DNA from: Molossus alvarezi
Taxonomy: Eukaryota > Chordata > Mammalia > Chiroptera > Molossidae
Direction of reading: 5' to 3'
Assembly (NCBI GenBank): GCA_037176705.1
Contig: CM073889.1
Location: 105,107,890 to 105,171,889 of the forward strand
DNA length: 64,000 nt
Below are positions 59,801 to 64,000 of this stretch, one piece after another (position 1 is the stretch's first letter; each line of letters begins with the position of its first letter). The notes beneath the pieces were generated by a model, which saw nothing but the letters and a program-made list of their open reading frames with translations, had not been told where the DNA came from and searched no databases. The translations under genes and the position numbers were made by a program.

Positions 59801-62416
59801 AAGCCTGCAATCACCACAGCTGGCTCATCAGCAGAGCCAAGTACCATAACGACTACCAGCACTACCACTGAGGCTACAACCCCAATTACCATGACTACTT
59901 CTACAGAACCTGCAACAACCACAGCAGGCACCACTTCACCCGAACCAACTACCACAACTCTTGCCAGCACTACCACTGTAGCTGCAACCCCAACTACCAC
60001 GACTACTTCTACAGAGCCTGCAACAACCACAGCTGGTACCAAAGCACCTGAACCAACTACCACAACACCTGCCAGCACTACCACTGAGGATACAACCCCA
60101 GTTACCATGACTTCTTCTACGAAGCCTGCAACCACCACAGCTGGCACAACATCACCTGAAACAACTACCATAACAACTACCAGCACTACTACTGAGGCTA
60201 CAACCCCAATTACCATGACTTCTTCTACACAACCTGCAACCACCACAGCAGGAACAACTTCATCTGAACCTACCACTCAAGCCACAACCCCAATTGCCAC
60301 AACTTCTTCTACGAAGCCTGCAATCACCACAGCTGGCTCATCAGCAGAGCCAAGTACCATAACGACTACCAGCACTACCACTGAGGCTACAACCCCAATT
60401 ACCATGACTACTTCTACAGAACCTGCAACAACCACAGCAGGCACCACTTCACCCGAACCAACTACCACAACTCTTGCCAGCACTACCACTGTAGCTGCAA
60501 CCCCAACTACCACGACTACTTCTACAGAGCCTGCAACAACCACAGCTGGTACCAAAGCACCTGAACCAACTACCACAACACCTGCCAGCACTACCACTGA
60601 GGATACAACCCCAGTTACCATGACTTCTTCTACGAAGCCTGCAACCACCACAGCTGGCACATCAGCAGAGCCAAGTACCATAACGACTACCAGCACTACC
60701 ACTGAGGCTACAGCCCCAGTTACCATGACTTCTACAGAACCTGCTACCACCACAGCAGGAACAACTTCATCTGAACCTACCACTCAAGCCTCAACCTCAA
60801 TTACCACTACTTCCTCAATGAAACCGACAACCGACACGGTAGTCACCACTTCACCAGGGCAAACTAGCACAACACCTGCCAGCACTACGACTGAGGCTAC
60901 AACCTCAATTACTATTAATTCTATGGAACCTACAACCACCACAACTGTCACAACTTCAGCAGAGCCAACTACCATAATGACTACCAGCACTACTACTGAG
61001 GCTACAACCCTATTTACCACGACTTCTCCTACAGAACCTGCTACCACCACAGCAGGTACCACTGCACCTGTACCAACTACCATAACGACTACCAGCACTA
61101 CCACTGAGGATACGACCCCAATTACCATGACTTCTTCTACGAAGCCTGCAACCACCACAGCTGGCACAACATCACCTGAAACAACTACCATAACGACTAC
61201 CAGCACTACCACTGAGGATACGACCCCAATTACCATGACTTCTTCTACACAACCTGCAACCACCACAGCAGGAACAACTTCATCTGAACCTACCACTCAA
61301 GCCACAACCTCAGTTACCACTACTTCCTCAATGAAACCTACAACCGACACGGTAGTCACCACTTCACCAGGGCAAACTAGCACAGCTCCTGCCAGCACTA
61401 CCACTGAGACTACAACTCTAATTACCCCCTCTTCTTCTACAGAACCTGCAACAACCACAGCAGGCACCACTTCACCCGAACCAACTACCACAACTCTTGC
61501 CAGCACTACCACTGTAGCTGCAACCCCAACTACCACGACTACTTCTACAGAGCCTGCAACAACCACAGCTGGTACCAAAGCACCTGAACCAACTACCACA
61601 ACACCTGCCAGCACTACCACTGAGGATACAACCCCAGTTACCATGACTTCTTCTACGAAGCCTGCAACCACCACAGCTGGCACATCAGCAGAGCCAAGTA
61701 CCATAATGACTACCAGCACTACCACTGAGGCTACAGCCCCAGTTACCATGACTTCTACAGAACCTGCTACCACCACAGCAGGAACAACTTCATCTGAACC
61801 TACCACTCAAGCCACAACCTCAGTTACCACTACTTCCTCAATGAAATCTACAACCGACACGGTAGTCACCACTTCACCAGGGCAAACTAGCACAGCTCCT
61901 GCCAGCACTACCACTGAGACTACAACTCTAATTACCCCCTCTTCTTCTACAGAGCCTGCAATGACCACAGCAGGCACCACTTCACCCGAACCAACTACCA
62001 CAGCTCTTGCCAGCACTACCACTGTAGCTGCAACCCCAACTACCATGACTTCTTCTACAGAACCTGCAACCACCACAGCAGGCAACACTTCACCTGAACC
62101 AACTACCACAACTCTTGCCAGCACTACCACTGAGGTTACAACCTCAATTACCACGACTTCTCCTACAGAACCTGCTACCACCACCACAGGCACCACTTCA
62201 CCTGAACCAACTACCATAACGACTACCAACACCACCACTGAGGATACAACACCAATTACCATGACTTCTTCTATGGAACCTGTAACCACCACAGCTGGCA
62301 CAACATCACCTGAAACAACTGCCATAACAACTACCAGCACTACCACTGAGGCTACAACCCCAATTACCACATCTTCTCCTACAGAACCTGCAACCACCAC
62401 AGCAGGCCCAATTTGA
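47808..62416 (+). CDS. DYNAP: DYNAP orthologue with giant mucin-like tail (whole gene, three coding exons)
   Basis: The coding sequence is the join of 47808-47864, 52742-52906 and 55526-62416, giving 19 + 55 + 2,296 = 2,370 residues and a TGA stop. All junctions are phase 0 with GT/AG sites (gtgagt, gtaatg; ...acag, ...ccag). Identity rests on exon 1 (MDRKHGKY start), exon 2 (EAHSS, NLT, VC in register with human) and the membrane block WSLWKIFLACLLAS followed by AIGVLI, compared with human DYNAP as I recall it. Human DYNAP is a small single-pass protein reported to associate with dynactin and to promote Akt activation. The predicted order is a cytosolic amino part (1-87), a membrane segment (about 88-110) and a Thr-rich carboxyl part that would have to be extracellular or luminal to be O-glycosylated, hence type II. 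No signal peptide is visible. Intron 1 is 4.9 kb and holds LINE-1 and SINE copies; intron 2 is 2.6 kb. The tail is about 50 times longer than the human one. Whether the full transcript is made is not shown by DNA alone. Confidence 0.92.
49505..49825 (+). repeat. Composite LINE-1 3' ends in DYNAP intron 1
   Basis: A bat L1 end (GAATGAGGACATCTGTAATAG, to about 49582) adjoins an older L1 3' region (AGAGTGAACCCTAAGG, GTGATGTTCATAATGGGGAGG, GTGTGGAGTC). Confidence 0.7.
50942..51245 (-). repeat. Bat LINE-1 3' end with (ATTT)n tail in DYNAP intron 1
   Basis: An ATTT run (50944-50985) is followed by TTGTTACAGATGTTTCTCC, CCCCATTGACACCCTCCTCC, CATCGGTTATGTGTACATGC and GCACAAATAAGTGAGATCATG, the complement of an L1 3' end. 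Confidence 0.78.
51955..52123 (-). repeat. Old tRNA-derived SINE in DYNAP intron 1
   Basis: GAGAGAGAGAGAGAGAGAAACA tract, CCTGACTCAAACCCACAGTC and a degraded head ending CTGGCCAGGA. It diverges from the younger copies. Confidence 0.75.
52144..52346 (-). repeat. Old tRNA-derived SINE in DYNAP intron 1
   Basis: TTCTCATTTGAGGATGATG, GAGATAGAGATAGAAAGAG, GACTGGGGATTGAACTTGCA and ACTGGCCAGAGCC. It lies about 20 bases from the preceding SINE, in the same orientation. Confidence 0.8.
52742..52906 (+). CDS. DYNAP: DYNAP coding exon 2
   Basis: Fifty-five codons lie between an acceptor (tttcatatacag, 52730-52741) and a donor gtaatg (52907). Length and phase equal those of the human exon as I recall it. 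Conserved points include P at the start, EAHSS, an N-L-T sequon followed by VC, and the final Q before the junction. The human CWC motif reads Y-Q-F here, so those cysteines are lost. The segment is hydrophilic and belongs to the amino side of the membrane segment. If that side is cytosolic, the sequon is not used. There is no frameshift or stop. Confidence 0.9.
54605..54775 (-). repeat. MIR-like SINE fragment in DYNAP intron 2
   Basis: CAACAACACTTTGAAGTAG, GGCAAATTGAAAATTAGGT and TTCAAGACCTTCTGACCTGAAG resemble the complement of a diverged MIR. Confidence 0.5.
54785..54865. repeat. AT-rich low-complexity tract
   Basis: Imperfect TATA/ATAT runs lie between 54785 and 54865 in DYNAP intron 2. 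Confidence 0.9.
55526..62416 (+). CDS. DYNAP: DYNAP terminal exon: membrane segment plus about 2.2-kresidue mucin-like domain
   Basis: The exon opens after the acceptor ttccag (55520-55525) with GTG as an internal Val codon, not a start, and runs 2,296 codons to TGA at 62414-62416. Exon residues 1-50 hold N-F-F-S-D-W-S-L-W-K, the membrane helix and I-V-I-Q-L, all matching human DYNAP. From about 55688 the protein is Thr/Ser/Ala/Pro-rich with no Cys in the tail. One typical 36-residue unit contains 19 Thr, 4 Ser and 3 Pro. Acidic residues (Glu, some Asp) recur about once or twice per unit and Lys or Arg is rare. N-glycosylation sequons occur at NET (56102), near NTS (62084) and near NTT (62227). 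The chain ends T-A-G-P-I without a second membrane segment. An unbroken frame through 6.9 kb of repeats argues for a maintained protein or a very recent expansion. Confidence 0.9.
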   Translation: MTRNFFSDWSLWKIFLACLLASVITTAIGVLIMSLVSNRKNNAPIVIQLPSNHGTTSSASETGSEPSLPTATSASTAPSTSTTMATTMGGTATGGASTATTAQTNTAAAGGSTASEATTMTAGATPAATTQTASTAASAASATTAAATASEAGTATEAAHTPDTTTASERRTTTTATDATSTETSTTAVPTPNETTSTTPASTTTEATAPTTTTSMELATTTAGTTSPETTTITTTSTTTEATAPVTTTSSTETATTTAGTPSAEPTTITTTSTTTKDTAPITMTSSTQPATTTAGTTSSEPTTQATTPITTTSSMEPATTTAGTTSPETTTIIPTSTTTEATPPITMTSSTQPATTTAGTTSSKPTTQATISITTTSSMKPTTYTVVTTSPGKTSTTPASTTTKTTTSITTNSMEHTTTTAVTTSAEPTIIMTTSTTTEAATPITMTSSTVPATTTAGTTSPETTTITTTSTTTEATTPITKTSSTQPATTTAGTTSSEPTTQATTPITTTSSMEPATTTAGTTSPETTTITTGTTTEATPPITMTSSTQPATTTAGTTSPEPTAQATTSITTTSSMKPATTTAGTSAEPTTITTTSTITEATAPVTMTSSTQPETTTAGTTSSEPTTQATTSITTTSSIKPTTDTVVTTSPGKTSTTPASTTTKTTTLIPPSSSTEPATTTAGTTSPEPTTTTPASTTTVAATPTTTTTSTEPATTTAGTKAPEPTTTTPASTTTEDTTPVTMTSSTKPTTTTAGTTSPETTTITTTSTTTEATTPITMTSSTQPATTTAGTTSSEPTTQATTPITTTSTKPATTTAGTSAEPSTITTTSTTTEATAPTTTTTSTEPATTTAGTTAPEPITTTPASTTTEYPTPVTMTSSTKPATTTAGTTSPETSTITTTSTTTEATTPITMTSSTQPATTTAGTTSSEPTTQATTSITTTSSIKPTTDTVVTTSPGKTSTTPASTTTKTTTLIPPSSSTEPATTTAGTTSPEPTTTTPASTTTVAATPTTTTTSTEPATTTAGTKAPEPTTTTPASSTTEDTTPVTMTSSTKPTTTTAGTTSPETTTITTTSTTTEATTPITMTSSTQPATTTAGTTSSEPTTQATTPITTTSTKPATTTAGTSAEPSTITTTSTTTEATAPTTTTTSTEPATTTAGTTAPEPITTTPASTTTEYPTPVTMTSSTKPATTTAGTTSPETSTITTTSTTTEATTPITMTSSTQPATTTAGTTSSEPTTQATTSITTTSSIKPTTDTVVTTSPGKTSTTPASTTTKTTTLIPPSSSTEPATTTAGTTSPEPTTTTPASTTTVAATPTTTTTSTEPATTTAGTKAPEPTTTTPASTTTEDTTPVTMTSSTKPATTTAGTTSPETTTITTTSTTTEATTPITMTSSTQPATTTAGTTSSEPTTQATTPIATTSSTKPAITTAGSSAEPSTITTTSTTTEATTPITMTTSTEPATTTAGTTSPEPTTTTLASTTTVAATPTTTTTSTEPATTTAGTKAPEPTTTTPASTTTEDTTPVTMTSSTKPATTTAGTTSPETTTITTTSTTTEATTPITMTSSTQPATTTAGTTSSEPTTQATTPIATTSSTKPAITTAGSSAEPSTITTTSTTTEATTPITMTTSTEPATTTAGTTSPEPTTTTLASTTTVAATPTTTTTSTEPATTTAGTKAPEPTTTTPASTTTEDTTPVTMTSSTKPATTTAGTSAEPSTITTTSTTTEATAPVTMTSTEPATTTAGTTSSEPTTQASTSITTTSSMKPTTDTVVTTSPGQTSTTPASTTTEATTSITINSMEPTTTTTVTTSAEPTTIMTTSTTTEATTLFTTTSPTEPATTTAGTTAPVPTTITTTSTTTEDTTPITMTSSTKPATTTAGTTSPETTTITTTSTTTEDTTPITMTSSTQPATTTAGTTSSEPTTQATTSVTTTSSMKPTTDTVVTTSPGQTSTAPASTTTETTTLITPSSSTEPATTTAGTTSPEPTTTTLASTTTVAATPTTTTTSTEPATTTAGTKAPEPTTTTPASTTTEDTTPVTMTSSTKPATTTAGTSAEPSTIMTTSTTTEATAPVTMTSTEPATTTAGTTSSEPTTQATTSVTTTSSMKSTTDTVVTTSPGQTSTAPASTTTETTTLITPSSSTEPAMTTAGTTSPEPTTTALASTTTVAATPTTMTSSTEPATTTAGNTSPEPTTTTLASTTTEVTTSITTTSPTEPATTTTGTTSPEPTTITTTNTTTEDTTPITMTSSMEPVTTTAGTTSPETTAITTTSTTTEATTPITTSSPTEPATTTAGPI
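55565..55633 (+). other. DYNAP: Predicted transmembrane segment of DYNAP
   Basis: About 23 residues, I-F-L-A-C-L-L-A-S-V-I-T-T-A-I-G-V-L-I-M-S-L-V, are bounded by W-K on the amino side and S-N-R-K on the carboxyl side. This is the only hydrophobic span in the protein. The charge difference across it is small, so topology is inferred from the Thr-rich tail needing luminal exposure. Confidence 0.88.
55688..56112 (+). other. DYNAP: Ala/Thr-rich non-tandem start of the mucin-like tail
   Basis: About 140 residues of Ala/Thr/Ser with some Gly and Pro (T-A-T-G-G-A-S-T-A-T-T, A-A-S-A-A-S-A-T-T-A-A-A) do not follow the later repeat consensus. The segment lies next to the membrane segment and contains the only dibasic pair of the tail (E-R-R-T near 56030). 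It may be the oldest part of the extended tail, because it is irregular while the following array is homogenised. Confidence 0.7.
57412..58329 (+). repeat. Higher-order repeat, 918 bp, copy A
   Basis: This 306-codon block contains one V-V-T-T-S-P-G marker (GTAGTC at 57467) and several basic units. It is followed head to tail by copy B. By eye only two substitutions separate the two: actacatct (57651-57659) against actacgtct, and cagcact (57725-57731) against cagcagt. Confidence 0.88.
58330..59247 (+). repeat. Higher-order repeat, 918 bp, copy B
   Basis: This is the second copy, with its marker at 58385, exactly 918 bp after that of copy A. A third copy begins at 59248 (marker 59303) and follows for about 516 bp with a few changes, for example gcctgca for gcctaca, before passing into the 513-bp series. 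Confidence 0.88.
59764..60660 (+). repeat. 513-bp higher-order repeat, nearly two copies
   Basis: The block 59764-60276 is repeated from 60277 to about 60660 with no difference that I can see. It includes the distinctive C-A-A-T-T-G-C-C and G-G-C-T-C-A-T-C-A variants (Ile-Ala-Thr and Gly-Ser-Ser). The 513-bp period can also be followed back to about 59450 with minor changes (ctcctgcc against ctcttgcc). It ends where the unit switches to A-G-T-S-A-E-P. Confidence 0.85.
60784..62040 (+). repeat. 513/510-bp higher-order repeats with Gln-type marker
   Basis: Three V-V-T-T-S-P-G-Q-T-S-T markers lie at 60839, 61352 and 61862, spaced 513 and 510 bp. The 61297 and 61807 blocks are very similar for about 230 bp, with changes P to S, T to M and T to A. 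The 60570-60783 and 61590-61806 stretches are also near copies, showing repeated exchange over longer distances. Confidence 0.8.
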
Positions 62417-62522
62417 CCTGACCATTTAATATGAAGAGTCTCTATTTTTTGAGGTTTTAAATAATACAATTTTCATACAAAGTAAATCCAATCTATTTAT
62501 TTTTGTTGGAAACTTACGTTTT

Positions 62523-62528
62523 AATAAA
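62523..62528 (+). promoter_or_regulatory. Poly(A) signal AATAAA for DYNAP
   Basis: A canonical AATAAA lies about 107 bases after the stop codon at 62416, and it is the first one downstream. Further AATAAA motifs lie near 62892, 63609 and 63623, so longer 3' ends are possible. Confidence 0.65.
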
Positions 62529-63927
62529 ATGTTACCAAATATGAATATAGTCATTATTATTCCAAAGTTTTAGTCTTTAATACACCAATTCTACATGTAA
62601 TAGGGAATGGATATTCTATATGGTGAGGGTATGTTAAATACATGTATGTATTACAATATTATTTTAAGGTTTTGTAAAATTATTTTATTTCATTTTCTCT
62701 ATAAACTATTTTGATTTTAAGTGATATTTGTAGATGTGTTATTTTCAATTTAATGATTTTTGTTTTCTATTTTTTGGCAGTAATCTTACAAACCTACTTG
62801 ATTTAATACGTTAAGCAAATATTTATTTGTGCCCCCTATCTGCTGAAATGCTGGAGAATATTTAGAAAAAGAAAATAGTAATGCAGATAGTAATAAACTT
62901 ATCAATTTCTATTATTTGGAATTCTTGGTAATTGAGGTTACAGGTAGTATTATGGCATTTGCATTCCAATCCACACCCACTCAATCAGAATCACCGAGAA
63001 TGAGCCATAAATCAGATAGGACTGATAACCACTAGTTGAAGCCATAAACTCAGAAGGGCATTGTGACATGTTACATCTTTTGGGTGCTGTTAATGCAGTT
63101 GGTAGAAATCAGGAAATATATATATATTTTGAACATTAACAAAAGACAGCTGCCATCTGTTGGTGTTAATTGTACCTGTAAACAAAGTAATGGCTGATTA
63201 GCGTGTAGACACATGCACAGGTGGCTGGGAGTAGGCAGAAAGTGCTTATCTTACCCAAAAGGAGAAAAGGGTATTTTCAGCAATTTAAATAGCTACTATG
63301 CTAATTAGAAATAATTTGTAACTCTTTTTTCAAGTCAGTTCTACAGAGGTGCTTTCTTTTTTGCTAGCCTACTTTACTGTAATTACATGCTATAAATGTA
63401 ATAACACTGCATTAAAACCTTTTAATTTTATTTCCCTCCCCATTATTTTTTTCAATTAGTGATACTTTGTATTATTTATTGAAAGTCTCACTACTGGACT
63501 CTTCTCTTTTTGTTAAAGAAGACACAACTTTCTATTTTCCCAGTTACACATCGCATCAGTGACCTGGATTCTGCTCAACCAGTGTGTGTACCTGGCAACT
63601 AGTAGATAATAAATATTTGTTCAATAAATGAAAATAGCAACAACTATAAGAATTTATTATTAAGTGAAATTTTTAGAATTAAATAATCTATTAATATACT
63701 TTTTTTTATTTTAACCTATTCTAATGAGTATTTTTCTAGAATTTTTAGTTGAGTACAACTTATGTTCAGAAATTGCACCAATCATAAGTTATAGCTCAAT
63801 GAATTATCATTAAATGTACACACTCATAAACAAAAAAAAGAATGAAACATTATTTGCACTTTAGAATTCTCTTTGTCCACACCCAATCACTATGTCCGTT
63901 TTTCTTCCTCCAAAGTGAAACTGTCCT
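62529..63927. other. 3' flank of DYNAP, AT-rich, no gene seen
   Basis: The stretch is AT-rich with short open frames only. I recognise no repeat family with confidence and no exon. The next gene expected from the human order (RAB27B) is not reached. Confidence 0.6.
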
Positions 63928-64000
63928 GCCCTGGCCGATTTGGCTCAGCAGTTGGAGAGTCGGCCTGCGGTCCAGAGAGACCCGGGTTCGGTTCCCGCTA
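63928..64000 (+). repeat. VES-type SINE cut by the window edge
   Basis: Only the tRNA-like head (GCCCTGGCCGATTTGGCTCA to GGTTCCCGCTA) is inside the window, close to the family consensus. Confidence 0.93.

Larger units (their letters stand above)
56113..62413 (+). repeat. Coding tandem array encoding Thr-rich mucin-like repeats
   Basis: About 6.3 kb of in-frame tandem repeat. The basic unit is 36 codons (108 bp): P-[IV]-T-M-T-S-S-T-x-P-A-T-T-T-A-G-T-T-S-P-E continuing to S-T-T-T-E-A-T-T. A shorter form of 28 codons ends E-P-T-T-Q-A-T-T. Variant units carry P-A-S-T-T-T in place of the Ile-Thr run, T-V-A-A-T-P, or the marker V-V-T-T-S-P-G. The + strand is rich in A and C and poor in G. Confidence 0.93.

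Noticed and set aside
56113..62413. Regular repeat array as a satellite or CRISPR-like array
   Set aside because: The units are in one protein frame joined to a conserved membrane exon, with no spacers; it is a coding VNTR.
55681..62469. Series of antisense open frames of 60-251 codons opposite the DYNAP array
   Set aside because: They are Val-rich mirror products of the AC-rich repeat, end at the same TGA in each unit, lack any domain and have no splice or promoter context.

Overview
The window is nuclear DNA of a bat, most likely a vesper bat (Vespertilionidae or a close relative). The evidence is about 19 copies of two tRNA-derived SINE types typical of bats. One is about 240 bp, of the VES kind. 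The other is about 200 bp and ends in an A-rich tail after a CT-rich stretch. Many copies still have clean target-site duplications. Bat-type LINE-1 3' ends, older mammalian repeats (MIR, L1M-type, Tigger, MER5-type) and a mariner-like MITE complete the background. I saw no bacterial or viral gene, no true tRNA or rRNA gene and no CRISPR array.

From 1 to about 47.7 kb I recognise no protein-coding exon. This is intergenic sequence made of repeats separated by unique DNA. Open frames there are short, overlap on both strands or lie inside SINEs. In human, as I recall, DYNAP lies on chromosome 18q21 between C18orf54 and RAB27B, so a gene-poor upstream flank is expected.

From 47.8 to 62.5 kb lies one gene on the + strand, the bat orthologue of DYNAP (dynactin-associated protein). 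Three coding exons join in phase 0: 47808-47864, 52742-52906 and 55526-62416. Exons 1 and 2 and the membrane segment in exon 3 match human DYNAP as I remember it, with exon 2 the same length (55 codons). The last exon is extraordinary. Human DYNAP ends in a Thr-rich tail of a few tens of residues after the membrane segment. Here the tail is an unbroken Thr/Ser/Pro/Ala-rich, mucin-like domain of more than 2,200 residues, giving a predicted protein of 2,370 residues against roughly 210 in human. The tail is a hierarchical tandem array: units of about 108 and 84 bp sit inside repeats of about 513 bp and 918 bp. Two neighbouring 918-bp copies differ at only 2 positions by my reading. Every spacing I measured is a multiple of three and the frame never breaks. 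I infer that an ordinary small membrane protein became a giant membrane-anchored mucin in this lineage by in-frame repeat expansion.

The same gene also appears to have lost its human-type amino terminus. The sequence matching the human start region is still readable upstream of exon 1's ATG, but the human start position reads AAG and two in-frame TGA codons follow. Translation probably begins at the internal Met in a strong Kozak context. A poly(A) signal lies about 107 bases after the stop codon. The remaining 1.5 kb to the window end is AT-rich 3' flank, ending in a SINE cut by the window edge.
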